A model generated the notes under the pieces. That model was not told the DNA's origin and did no database searches. It saw only the letters and a list, made by a program, of their open reading frames with translations. Positions 26,628 through 35,003 of a stretch of 49,863 nucleotides of DNA are shown piece by piece; position 1 is the stretch's first letter; each line of letters begins with the position of its first letter. The position numbers and the translations under genes were made by a program. The stretch comes from Pseudoalteromonas sp. S2755 (GTDB lineage: Bacteria; Pseudomonadota; Gammaproteobacteria; Enterobacterales; Alteromonadaceae), in contig NZ_PNDS01000052.1 in assembly GCF_005886535.1 (NCBI RefSeq), forward strand, positions 1 to 49,863, written 5' to 3'.

Positions 26628-26976
26628 TATTTGCTCGCACATGTTGAGTAGAATTTTAGCGCCCCGCTAAAACGTCGCGGCTACCCTAATGCGAAAACGT
26701 GACGCTTTTATTTCACTTGAGTGCGCTGCAGCCTATAACAGGGCGTTTATGACGACCGAACGTGTGAATTTGAGCCGATATGACCCCCAGCCCTTAGGAT
26801 TTTGGCAACGATGTTTAACCTGAGCTATGTATATCAATCGGTTTGCTAGCTGCTGTTATGCAAAAATGTTGCGGTTTTTGTCATAAAAACATCGCCTTTA
26901 CTGAGCTAAATTGACCCTATAAGCACCAAGCGCAAATTTTTACTATATCGCTCTACATTTTGACTAGACAATAAAC
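26628..26976. other. divergent intergenic region, 349 bp
   Basis: Separates the TonB receptor (minus) from the GGDEF-like gene (plus) and must hold both promoters. I see no strong palindrome, terminator or small gene in it. Confidence 0.5.
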
Positions 26977-27885
26977 ATGAAACTTCAGCCTTTTTTACTT
27001 CATCAATCGCGGTGGTTGCTACTAGTGCTACTCACACTAGTTGCCATTACCATCACGGCCTATACCTCAGTACTGCGACCGCTGTCGGACGTCAATTGGC
27101 TCGATAGCCTTGGTGAAGGTGGCCTCACGCTGATGACATTGATTTGGATTGCGGTGACCTTGCTCACTCGACCAAAAGGACTCGTCACTAACCTACTGTT
27201 TGCAGGGTTGAGTGCCATGTATGTTTCAATGTTGTGGGATTTTTTAGATGAGATGGTGGTGTTCACGCCCCATTATTTAACCAGCTTTGAAGCGATCCCT
27301 GCTTGCTTTGGCATGGTACTGATGAGTATTTCAGCCTATTACTGGTACAAAGAACAAAGCATATTCAATCAAACCCTGATGAAAAAAGAGCGTTTTTATC
27401 GTGACCACAGCATGACCGACTTTGTCACCGGCCTCTACAGCGTAGAGTATATGCAAAATCAAGTTCGCCACGAACAATCTCGCCTTGCCAATGGCAATAG
27501 CCCATTTTGCTTAACGCTATTCGATATATGTGATTTTGCCGCTTATTCTCGCCAGCATGGTATGCAAAAAAGTAATCAGTTACTGCGCGATATTGCCGAT
27601 ATGCTCTCTCTGAGCATGCGTGAGAGTGATCTGCTATGCCGTTTTGCGGCAGATAAGTTTGTGGTCGTTCACCCACAAACCAACCATGTTCAAGCCCAAG
27701 CTTTTGCTAACCGTGCGGCAGAATTTATCGCCCGCCATGCCAACTATGATGACGGTAAAAACCAGCCGCAATATAGTGCAGTGAGATGGAGTTGTATCGA
27801 AGTTGATGACAAACACTGCGAATTTGAATCTCTGATAGCAGCGCTTGTGAACGAGCTGAATCAGGCCAAGGAAGCCGCGGCTTAA
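26977..27885 (+). CDS. membrane protein with degenerate GGDEF domain
   Basis: 302 aa. Four hydrophobic helices lie within residues 1-130, then a GGDEF-like domain from about 145: HSMTDFVTGLYS matches the DALTGLPNR entry motif, and FDICDFAAYSRQHG the FDIDxFKxxND region. The signature loop is FAADKF (223-228) instead of GG(D/E)EF, so catalysis of cyclic-di-GMP synthesis is unlikely; a regulatory or sensory role is more probable. Its stop codon overlaps the ATG of the AraC-type regulator by one base (TAATG), so both are probably made together and may act in one pathway. Confidence 0.82.
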   Translation: MKLQPFLLHQSRWLLLVLLTLVAITITAYTSVLRPLSDVNWLDSLGEGGLTLMTLIWIAVTLLTRPKGLVTNLLFAGLSAMYVSMLWDFLDEMVVFTPHYLTSFEAIPACFGMVLMSISAYYWYKEQSIFNQTLMKKERFYRDHSMTDFVTGLYSVEYMQNQVRHEQSRLANGNSPFCLTLFDICDFAAYSRQHGMQKSNQLLRDIADMLSLSMRESDLLCRFAADKFVVVHPQTNHVQAQAFANRAAEFIARHANYDDGKNQPQYSAVRWSCIEVDDKHCEFESLIAALVNELNQAKEAAA

Positions 27886-28877
27886 TGTCCTATTTTGAGT
27901 GCCAAACAAAACAACTTGCGAGTCGCTATTTTGCACTCCCCTTAGTGGAGCTGGCTTCTCAACGCGGTGTACATGCAGACATCATTTTGAAAGGCAGTAA
28001 GTTGTTTTATACCGATCTGCACGCTAACCCAACCTTCATTAGTTATGAGCAGTTTGAAACAATAGTAAGCAACCTTATCAGTCAGGCGAGCTGTCAGGAA
28101 GTCAGTTTTATTTACGGCCAATACCTACTTAATACGCTAATCAGTCACCATGCCGAGCTGCTATTTAATTGCCACAATATACAGCAATTACTCAAAGTAC
28201 TTCTGCTTAAAGGTTTGGATATATTGCCTTTTTACCACGTTAGAAAACTCCAGACAGAAACAAGCTGCCATTTACTGTTTTCACCCGCCATTGCAGAAGG
28301 TAAGCCTGCGGTCACGCGATTTTTATGCGAAGCAATGGCAAGCCTTTGTTGTGGCTATCTTAAGTGGCGCAGCCCAGAAACTACCTTGACATTGCAGTTT
28401 CCGTATACAAAGCCAAAACAAGTCGCGCAATACTTAAGCCATATACACCTAACTTATAGCTTTGATCACAGTGATTTTGCCGTTGTAATGAGTAACCAAG
28501 CTTTAGCTCAGCAGCAAATTGGCACTTTTCCTTATTTAGTGGCTCGGCAGTTAAAAATCTTGCCCTCACCACAGCGTGGATTTCTCGCCCAGCTACACCG
28601 CTTACAATTAAAATATCCTAAATATCATAGTGAGCAAATCGCCGAAATGATGGGCATGAGCGCTGCAACTTTTAAACGCAAACTCAAGCTACATCAGACT
28701 ACTTTTATTAACGAAAAAGACAGACTGCATCGTCAACAAGCCATGTTTTACGTGACCGAGCAAGGCTATTCCAATGAACAAATTGCAACCGCTTTACAGT
28801 TTAGCGACATCACTAATTTTCGCCGTGCATTTAAGCGCTGGACGGGATTAACGCCTTCTTATTTTCGTAAAATTTAA
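27885..28877 (+). CDS. AraC-family transcriptional regulator (Arabinose_bd-type N terminus)
   Basis: 330 aa. The C-terminal 100 residues hold two helix-turn-helix motifs (AEMMGMSAATFKRKLKLHQTTF and SNEQIATALQFSDITNFRRAFKRWTGLTPSYFRK). The N-terminal 200 residues resemble the Arabinose_bd sensor of OruR/ArgR-like activators (about 330 aa is the usual size). It is translationally coupled to the degenerate GGDEF membrane protein. The bufferin operon starts 131 bp downstream and is a possible target, though no direct evidence is seen. Confidence 0.87.
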   Translation: MSYFECQTKQLASRYFALPLVELASQRGVHADIILKGSKLFYTDLHANPTFISYEQFETIVSNLISQASCQEVSFIYGQYLLNTLISHHAELLFNCHNIQQLLKVLLLKGLDILPFYHVRKLQTETSCHLLFSPAIAEGKPAVTRFLCEAMASLCCGYLKWRSPETTLTLQFPYTKPKQVAQYLSHIHLTYSFDHSDFAVVMSNQALAQQQIGTFPYLVARQLKILPSPQRGFLAQLHRLQLKYPKYHSEQIAEMMGMSAATFKRKLKLHQTTFINEKDRLHRQQAMFYVTEQGYSNEQIATALQFSDITNFRRAFKRWTGLTPSYFRKI

Positions 28878-29008
28878 CTTTATCCCCCATTTTTTCTTCT
28901 ACACTGAAATGGATCTTGCGGTTACTAGGTCTTTTATAACGTGACTGCGTTTCGATAATCCTAGGCCGAAGCTAAGCACGTTAATTGATAACAAAGAGGA
29001 TTAAAAAC

Positions 29009-29458
29009 ATGAAAGCATTAACGGGCGCTGCAATGGCGATGATGGTTGCGGGTTTAGTGGGTTGTAATAGCACAGAGAACAATTCCACGAGTGCACAAGC
29101 TGCGGCAGCTGAAACAGATTTAGTGCATTGTTATGATGTCAATGTTTGTGGTGGGCATAATGATTGTAAAACAGCGAGTAATGCCTGCTCAGGACAAGCT
29201 TCTTGCAAAGGCACCGGCTTTGTTGCGATGCCGAGTAAAGCATGTAGTGATGTCGGTGGCAATCAAAAAGACGCTTGGGTTGGCAGTGTCGCAAAGGCCG
29301 ACCTTGTGCACTGTCACGATGTCAACGTTTGCGGAGGCCATAACGATTGTAAAACCGCAAGTAATGCTTGTGCGGGACACGCTTCTTGCAAAGGGACTGG
29401 ATTTGTCAGCATGCCAGCAAAAGCTTGTGCTGATATTGGCGGCAAAGTGAAAAGCTAA
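29009..29458 (+). CDS. bufA2: tandem-duplicated BufA2-type bufferin, predicted lipoprotein
   Basis: 149 aa from the ATG at 29009 (MKALTG) with AGAGGA upstream. The N terminus is a lipoprotein signal with lipobox LVGC, so the mature protein would be membrane anchored. Two near-identical Cys-rich modules follow, from residue 37 and residue 98 (offset 61 aa). Each has six cysteines spaced C-x5-C-x5-C-x6-C-x5-C-x12-C and the words CGGHNDCKTASNAC and ASCKGTGFV, typical of BufA2 metallophores. Bufferins are peptides whose cysteines are modified by the MNIO enzyme BufB and that bind copper in the periplasm. The next genes are bufB and bufC, which supports the call. The duplication and the lipobox are unusual for what I know of the family. 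Confidence 0.85.
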   Translation: MKALTGAAMAMMVAGLVGCNSTENNSTSAQAAAAETDLVHCYDVNVCGGHNDCKTASNACSGQASCKGTGFVAMPSKACSDVGGNQKDAWVGSVAKADLVHCHDVNVCGGHNDCKTASNACAGHASCKGTGFVSMPAKACADIGGKVKS

Positions 29459-29473
29459 TAAGCGTTAACCTCG

Positions 29474-29519
29474 GCGCGTGTTTATCTATCAAGGTTCTGA
29501 TTGCAATAGATAAACGCGC
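29474..29519 (+). promoter_or_regulatory. hairpin between bufA2 and bufB
   Basis: GCGCGTGTTTATCTAT (29474-29489) pairs with ATAGATAAACGCGC (29506-29519) apart from a 2-nt bulge, in the 85-bp gap. There is no T run after it, so it may process or partly terminate the transcript, giving more bufferin than enzyme. Confidence 0.5.
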
Positions 29520-29543
29520 ACTATGCATTAAAAGAGCGCAATT

Positions 29544-30374
29544 ATGTCAGTACCCTTTTTGGGCTTTGGTCTTGGCCTACGCACGTGTTATTTTGACTCT
29601 ATTATCGATACTCGACCACAAGTGGACTGGTTTGAGATTATCTCTGAGAATTACTTTGTCGACGGCGGCAAGCCTTGGTATTACCTCTCACAGATTAAAG
29701 AGCACTACCCCATTGTGATGCACGGAGTATCGATGTCGATAGGCAGTACTTCGCCCCTAGATATGAATTACCTTGCCCAACTTAAACGCACCATCGCACG
29801 GGTTGAACCCGAATGGGTGTCAGATCACCTCTGCTTTAGCAGCTTAGGCGAATTTAATAGCCATGATTTATTGCCACTTCCCTACACTGAAGAAGCGCTG
29901 GTACATCTCACCGCAAGAATCAATCAAGTACAAGATTACCTTGAGCGTCCAATGATCTTCGAAAATGTCTCAAGTTATTTAAACTACAAACAATCTGAGC
30001 TGACAGAATGGGCGTTTTTGAGCGAATTACACCAGCGTACGGGATGTCAGTTATTGCTCGACATCAACAATGTATATGTAAGCTCGCGCAATCATCAATT
30101 TGACCCAATGACTTACCTAAACGCCATACCAACACAAGCGGTTGCTCAAATCCACTTGGCTGGCCATAGTGATTTTGGGACGCATATTGTTGATACGCAT
30201 GACCAACCTATTTGCGAAGAGGTATGGAGTTTGTATCGACAATACACTCAAAACAGATCCCCTATTAACACCATGATTGAGCGTGATGATAACTTTCCTG
30301 AACTCGCGGGATTATTACAAGAGCTGAACTTGGCCAAAGGAATAGCCCCTTGCAGTTGGAGAACAGATGGCTGA
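29544..30374 (+). CDS. bufB: BufB, MNIO-family (DUF692) bufferin-modifying enzyme
   Basis: 276 aa, full length for the family. MNIO (DUF692) TIM-barrel landmarks are GFGLGLR at the start, DWFEIISENYF, VMHGVSMSIGS, SDHLCFS, LPLPYTEEAL, IFENVSSYL, LLLDINNVYVSSRNH, IHLAGHSDFG, DTHDQPI and IERDDNFPE. The His, Asp, Asn and Glu residues in these words form the multinuclear iron site. The family oxidises cysteines in peptide substrates to thiooxazole-type groups, here presumably those of the upstream bufferin. It overlaps bufC by 8 bp. Confidence 0.92.
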   Translation: MSVPFLGFGLGLRTCYFDSIIDTRPQVDWFEIISENYFVDGGKPWYYLSQIKEHYPIVMHGVSMSIGSTSPLDMNYLAQLKRTIARVEPEWVSDHLCFSSLGEFNSHDLLPLPYTEEALVHLTARINQVQDYLERPMIFENVSSYLNYKQSELTEWAFLSELHQRTGCQLLLDINNVYVSSRNHQFDPMTYLNAIPTQAVAQIHLAGHSDFGTHIVDTHDQPICEEVWSLYRQYTQNRSPINTMIERDDNFPELAGLLQELNLAKGIAPCSWRTDG

Positions 30375-31152
30375 TCTCGTCGCGCTGCAACACGCCTTTA
30401 TTGCGATGCTAAAAGGCGATGACAGCCAATTAATGGCTGAAATTGAATATCAAAGCGGCCTAAATGTCGCACAACGCGCACAAATATACACTAATGCTTA
30501 CCACATCAGATTAAAAAAAGTGCTAGAACAAGATCATGAAATGCTTGGCTTTTATTTAGGTGATGCACTGTTTGATGAGATGTTTTCGGGCTATCTAGAG
30601 CACTTTCCTTCGCGTTCGACTTCACTGCGCCAGTTTGGCGATGCGCTTCCTGAATATTTAAGTCAATTTGAGCCATTTAAACGCTACCCTATTCTCACTG
30701 AAATTGCACAATTTGAGCGTACATTACTCAGCGCTTTTGACGCAGAAGATGCACCTCAATTGGGACTTGTGCACCTACAAAAAATTGCAGCTGCACAATT
30801 TCCAAACTTGCAATTTACCTTACACCCCAGCGTTCACTTATTGCGATTTACACATAATGCGGTCGACAGCTGGCAAGCGTTAAAGAACAGTACACCAGTC
30901 CCTGAAGTGTCGACAAAGCCAAACTACTGGATACTCGCCAGAGAGCGCGATATGCGCACTGGCTATCATTCGTTAACGGAAGCCGAATTTAGTTGTCTAC
31001 AAAGTATGAACAATGCACTGCCGTTTAGCTTTGTCTGTGAATACGCGGCCGAGCAAAGTGATGATCTAGCACAAGGCACGGCTATGGTGATGCAGTTGCT
31101 ACAAAAAGGGCTTAACTTGGGATGGTTTAGTGGCTTTAAAGTTGCCATATAA
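30367..31152 (+). CDS. bufC: BufC, DUF2063-family partner of the MNIO enzyme
   Basis: 261 aa. The N-terminal DUF2063 domain (LVALQHAFIAMLKGDD, RAQIYTNAYHIRLKKVLEQDHEMLGFYLGDALFDEMFSGYLEHFPSRS) is followed by a second domain (WILARERDMRTGYHSLTEAEFSCLQ) that fits the role of BufC-like recognition partners, which bring the precursor peptide to the MNIO enzyme. It overlaps bufB by 8 bp and is followed after 29 bp by a small membrane protein. It is cytosolic, with no signal peptide. Confidence 0.9.
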   Translation: MADLVALQHAFIAMLKGDDSQLMAEIEYQSGLNVAQRAQIYTNAYHIRLKKVLEQDHEMLGFYLGDALFDEMFSGYLEHFPSRSTSLRQFGDALPEYLSQFEPFKRYPILTEIAQFERTLLSAFDAEDAPQLGLVHLQKIAAAQFPNLQFTLHPSVHLLRFTHNAVDSWQALKNSTPVPEVSTKPNYWILARERDMRTGYHSLTEAEFSCLQSMNNALPFSFVCEYAAEQSDDLAQGTAMVMQLLQKGLNLGWFSGFKVAI

Positions 31153-31181
31153 CCAAGATATTCAACAAATCGGCGCAGAAA

Positions 31182-31607
31182 ATGAAGATCAAAGAAAAGT
31201 TAAAGCTGTATCAGTTAAGTTTAATAGTAAGCATGGCTTTCGCCTTGGTTGGCTTTTCTTACAATATCTGGCGCTTAGAAGAGACTGAGCGAAACAATAA
31301 CATCCGTACCGCTTGCTTCGAAATGCTCAAAGAGCTCGCCGAGCTCGAGCAGCTGATTTATCTTTCTCATTACGATAAAGACATAATCAATGGTAATCCG
31401 CGCAAAGGGTGGATTAAAGTCGGTTTGCTCAATGACTTTAGCTACCTGACTAATGACGCTATAAAACTAGAAGCATCCACGCTGAGTAAGACATGGAGTG
31501 AAAACTGGCAATCAATTCAGACAGAGCCTCAATCAGTAACATTGTTAGTCCAAAACATTGACGAAGTGAGAGGAGAAATCAAAATACTGTTGAGCGATTT
31601 AGACTAG
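31182..31607 (+). CDS. small single-pass membrane protein, unknown, after bufC
   Basis: 141 aa. One N-terminal membrane helix (about 10-30, LYQLSLIVSMAFALVGFSYNIW) is followed by a helical, charged domain, probably periplasmic. I do not recognise it. It starts 29 bp after bufC in the same direction and could be the last gene of the bufferin operon, although bufferin operons do not always carry such a gene (some have a DoxX-type membrane protein instead, which this is not). Confidence 0.65.
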   Translation: MKIKEKLKLYQLSLIVSMAFALVGFSYNIWRLEETERNNNIRTACFEMLKELAELEQLIYLSHYDKDIINGNPRKGWIKVGLLNDFSYLTNDAIKLEASTLSKTWSENWQSIQTEPQSVTLLVQNIDEVRGEIKILLSDLD

Positions 31608-32136
31608 CGCCGCGCTCTACTCGCCCTAATACCTTCTCTAGAGGGGAGCTTATCTGCCTCTATATTTGCTCGAACCACCTCTTCATAGGATGAGTCACAA
31701 CACAACCTGAAATGTAAAGATAAATTAACAAAATTCATATTCATCATGCTTGTTTGAATTTTTCATGCCTATTTATTTCACCTTTTTCGCAGTCTTACCC
31801 TCTTTCCAAAATAGAAATTAACCACCTGTATTTATTGATAATATGCAAAGAAAGAAATGAATCTCTCATTTAATTTAGAAGCTAATCTATGCAGTAAGAA
31901 ATGCATTGTAAATTTTTTTTGTATTTTTTGTTTATTTTTTAAGCTTTACTTCTATCCTAGTGTAACCAGTCGAAATTATGTGCAATTTTTATTTAGCTGG
32001 CGTTGTTCATTAACTCAAAACAAACGCAACCAAGCGTTGAACTTTGGTGAATAACGCGTCTACAGCAGCTGGATAAGTTCATAACCTTGAGATTGGTAAA
32101 CACAATTAAACAAAACAACATGCAAGGAACAACAAA
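31608..32136. other. intergenic region, 529 bp, upstream of the protease
   Basis: Very AT-rich. It presumably includes the protease promoter and leader. A 65-codon ORF at 31857-32054 has a biased Phe/Cys-rich translation without a ribosome site and is not accepted. No hairpin with a T tail was identified after the gene ending at 31607. Confidence 0.5.
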
Positions 32137-34002
32137 ATGCGTAAATTAAGTGCTATTAGTTTTGCAGTGTTAGCGGGTTTGACTTCAGTCAACGCACAAG
32201 CCGCTAAAATACTTAGCGTAGAGTCAAACAAAGCAATCGATGATCAGTATATTGTGGTGTTCACAACACCTTCTGTTTTAAATGTCAAAGACAGTAAAGC
32301 GGTTGCAGCCTTCGCTAATAAGCAAGCTAAAGCGTTACAGAATAAACATAACGTAAGCATTACAAAAGAGTTTGGTGGCGTGCTAAACGGTGTGGTGATT
32401 AATGCATCAGCAAAGCAACTAAAAGGTTTGCTTAATAACCCAAATATTGACTATATCGAACAAGACCAAGTGGTTACAGTGACCCCAGCCATCACAGCAA
32501 GCGGCGACCAAGCTAGTCCAACTTGGGGTCTAGATCGCGTAGATCAACGTAATCTGCCGCTAAACTCAAACTACCATTATGATTTTGATGGTACTGGCGT
32601 AACGGCCTACGTTATCGATACAGGTGTTCGCATTAGTCACAATGAATTTGGTAACCGTGCATCACATGGTTATGACTTTGTTGATAATGACAATGATGCA
32701 ACAGACTGTAACGGTCATGGTACCCATGTTGCTGGCACAATTGGTGGCGGTGAATATGGGGTAGCGAAAAACGTCAATATCGTTGGCGTAAGAGTATTGG
32801 GTTGTAACGGCTCGGGTTCATATTCAGGCGTTATCTCTGGTATCGATTGGGTTAAAAACAATGCATCAGGCCCATCCGTTGCTAACATGAGTTTGGGTGG
32901 TGGTGTTTCTCAAGCGGTTGATGACGCAGTAAATAACGCAGTTGCCTCAGGCGTTAGCTTTGTTGTTGCGGCGGGTAATGACAATAGCAATGCCTGTAAT
33001 TACTCACCTGCACGAGCGGCCAATGCAATCACTGTGGGTTCAACCACAAGCAGCGATGCCCGTTCTAGTTTCTCAAACTATGGTAACTGTCTAGACATTT
33101 ATGCACCAGGTTCAAGTATTACTTCTGCTTGGTATAACTCAGATACATCAACCAATACCATCAGCGGTACTTCGATGGCCGCACCGCACGTTGCGGGTGC
33201 TGTTGCGCTATATTTGGATGAAAACCCAAGTCTAAGTCCGTCACAAATTGATAGCTTGCTGAGCCAACGCTCATCAAAAGGTAAAGTATCTAACCCACAA
33301 AGTGGTTCGCCTAACGAGCTACTTTATACGCTAGCTGATGGTACAGATCCGGACCCAGATCCTGATCCAATCACAGAGCTAGTTAATGGCCAAGGCGTTA
33401 GTGCATCTGGTGCATCTGGTCAGCAAACCTTCTATAAGTTGGTTGTTCCAGCAGGCGCAAGCGCACTGAACTTCTCACTTGCTGGTGGTACTGGCGATGC
33501 CGATCTATATGTACAGCAAGGCACACAACCAACGCTGAATAGTTACGCTTGTCGTCCCTATCTGAATGGTAACAATGAATCATGCGATTTCACTAATCCG
33601 ACTGCTGGTGATTGGTACGTGATGCTAAATGGTTACGCTGCGTATGCAAATGCAACGCTCACTGGCACTTACTCATCTGATCCTGGTGGCTGTGGTAGCA
33701 ACTGCTTAGAAAATGGCATTCCAGTAAGTGGTTTGGCTGGTGCATCTGGCCAAGAGTTGCTATACACCATTGACGTCCCGGCCAATGTAACATTAACAGT
33801 AGCAAGTTCTGGCGGCTCTGGCGATGCAGATTTGTATGTTCGTAAAGGTGCAGCGCCTACGACATCAACCTATGACTGTCGTCCGTTTTTAAATGGTAAT
33901 AACGAGTCTTGTAGTTTAAGTTCAGGCCAAGGCGCAACCTATTACATCAAATTGCGTGGCTATTCTAGTTTCTCTGGCGTAACACTTGTTGCGAGCCACT
34001 AA
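32137..34002 (+). CDS. secreted subtilisin-like serine protease (S8) with two PPC domains
   Basis: 621 aa. The signal peptide (to about AQA, residue 22) is followed by an I9-type inhibitor propeptide (about 35-115; YIVVFTTP, VVINASAKQLKGLLNNPNIDYIEQDQVV). The catalytic domain has Asp161 (YVIDTG), His194 (GHGTHVAG), oxyanion Asn281 (AAGND) and Ser346 (SGTSMAAPHVAG). An Asp-Pro linker (403-411) leads to two PPC domains (about 415-512 and 525-620) that share CRP(Y/F)LNGNNESC and GDADLYV. It resembles Vibrio/Pseudoalteromonas extracellular alkaline proteases, probably exported by Sec and type II secretion; the PPC domains help secretion and are often removed. A terminator at 34064 follows. It has no immediate operon partner. 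Confidence 0.96.
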   Translation: MRKLSAISFAVLAGLTSVNAQAAKILSVESNKAIDDQYIVVFTTPSVLNVKDSKAVAAFANKQAKALQNKHNVSITKEFGGVLNGVVINASAKQLKGLLNNPNIDYIEQDQVVTVTPAITASGDQASPTWGLDRVDQRNLPLNSNYHYDFDGTGVTAYVIDTGVRISHNEFGNRASHGYDFVDNDNDATDCNGHGTHVAGTIGGGEYGVAKNVNIVGVRVLGCNGSGSYSGVISGIDWVKNNASGPSVANMSLGGGVSQAVDDAVNNAVASGVSFVVAAGNDNSNACNYSPARAANAITVGSTTSSDARSSFSNYGNCLDIYAPGSSITSAWYNSDTSTNTISGTSMAAPHVAGAVALYLDENPSLSPSQIDSLLSQRSSKGKVSNPQSGSPNELLYTLADGTDPDPDPDPITELVNGQGVSASGASGQQTFYKLVVPAGASALNFSLAGGTGDADLYVQQGTQPTLNSYACRPYLNGNNESCDFTNPTAGDWYVMLNGYAAYANATLTGTYSSDPGGCGSNCLENGIPVSGLAGASGQELLYTIDVPANVTLTVASSGGSGDADLYVRKGAAPTTSTYDCRPFLNGNNESCSLSSGQGATYYIKLRGYSSFSGVTLVASH

Positions 34003-34063
34003 ACTAAATTAGTTACAAATAAATCTCATTTCGTTTGGGGTTTATTGAAAAAACAAGTACAGT

Positions 34064-34089
34064 GGTGGCTCGTTTGAGCCGCCATTTTT
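34064..34089 (+). terminator. terminator after the protease gene
   Basis: GGTGGCTC (34064-34071), loop GTTT, GAGCCGCC (34076-34083), one G-T pair, then ATTTTT. It immediately precedes the ATG of the next gene at 34097, which argues against a TTG start at 34088. Confidence 0.8.
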
Positions 34090-34096
34090 GTTCTTA

Positions 34097-34939
34097 ATGA
34101 GTATTGTATTAGATCTTTACAGCCAATTATTACATCAAGGGTTTTATGACCATGTATCTGACGGTGAGCTACACAACGAAGTACCACTCATCTGTAGTAG
34201 CATCTCGCAAGTAAAACTCGATGGTATTATTTACCATCGCTCTGCGCAAACTGCGGCGATGATGCCTGAAAACTATGGTAGTTTAATCCTTATCACTGAA
34301 GGAAGTGGTTGGTGGTTGACTGAACAGTCTTTACAGCGTGCTGATCTAACGCAGCTAATCTATCTTGAAGCAAATCAAAGACATGTGTTTCACCTTCCTA
34401 CACAATACCTCGCTGTTAGCTTCAACTTTCCAATCAATTGGCTAGCCTCTCGAACCGGCAAACGACTTCAGCATGGTCAAGCGCTGACCATTCCCTTTGG
34501 CCTAGCAACATTATTCAAAAGCGCCTTAACCGCCACAACGTTAAATTTAACAGCGGCAAAATGGCTAGAAGATGAAATTGTATTGCATCTAAGTGCTTGC
34601 CAGCCGACCCAATTACCAAGGTCGCCGTTAGCGGAGTTAAAACAGCTCATCTCTACACATGCAAATGATGAAGCATTTTGTATCGACATGCTATGTGACC
34701 ATTCAGGCTGGTCAAAACGTTATATTCACAAACTATTTGCCGCATCTGATCTGAGTGCCAGTGAATATCTTATCCGCACTAGGCTCACTCATGCTTATTT
34801 TGAGTTACTTAATAGCTCTGCATCATTAAATCAAATCGCTATCAATAGCGGATTTAAAAATCAGGCGCACTTCAGCCGTCGTTTTAAGCAATTATTTTCT
34901 CTTTCACCCAAGCAAATTTCACAACGAGTGCACTCTTAG
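34097..34939 (+). CDS. AraC-family regulator, probable activator of the siderophore receptor
   Basis: 280 aa from the ATG at 34097. The N-terminal part is a cupin-like ligand domain (GSLILITEGSGWWLTEQSLQRADLTQLIYL). The C-terminal 100 residues have two helix-turn-helix motifs (CDHSGWSKRYIHKLFAASDLSASEYLIRTRL; LNQIAINSGFKNQAHFSRRFKQLFSLSPKQ). It lies 64 bp upstream of a TonB siderophore receptor, the arrangement seen for PchR/AlcR-type activators that sense the siderophore. A Fur box lies between the two genes. Confidence 0.88.
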   Translation: MSIVLDLYSQLLHQGFYDHVSDGELHNEVPLICSSISQVKLDGIIYHRSAQTAAMMPENYGSLILITEGSGWWLTEQSLQRADLTQLIYLEANQRHVFHLPTQYLAVSFNFPINWLASRTGKRLQHGQALTIPFGLATLFKSALTATTLNLTAAKWLEDEIVLHLSACQPTQLPRSPLAELKQLISTHANDEAFCIDMLCDHSGWSKRYIHKLFAASDLSASEYLIRTRLTHAYFELLNSSASLNQIAINSGFKNQAHFSRRFKQLFSLSPKQISQRVHS

Positions 34940-34966
34940 ACAAAACTGAAGCGCGCAAATATATAT

Positions 34967-34988
34967 AATAAGAATCACTCTCATTATC
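34967..34988 (-). promoter_or_regulatory. Fur box upstream of the siderophore receptor
   Basis: Read on the minus strand the site is GATAATGAGAGTGATTCTTA, close to the Fur consensus GATAATGATAATCATTATC. It lies just 15 bp before the receptor ATG at 35004. It predicts iron repression. Confidence 0.65.
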
Positions 34989-35003
34989 CATAGTAGTAGA
35001 ACA

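Noticed and set aside
26977..27885. Active diguanylate cyclase
   Set aside because: The GGDEF loop is FAADKF, which lacks the catalytic glycines and acidic residue.
29133..29450. 105-codon ORF inside bufA2 in another frame
   Set aside because: It arises from the duplicated Cys-rich repeats; the bufA2 frame has signal, lipobox and family pattern.
29108..29450. Tandem repeats as a CRISPR array
   Set aside because: The 183-bp repeat unit is coding sequence of the duplicated bufferin; there are no short repeats with unique spacers.
31857..32054. 65-codon ORF in the protease upstream region
   Set aside because: It has a Phe/Cys-rich translation from AT-rich DNA, no ribosome site and no recognisable motif.
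34088..34096. TTG start for the AraC-type regulator
   Set aside because: It falls inside the T run of the protease terminator; the ATG at 34097 is better.
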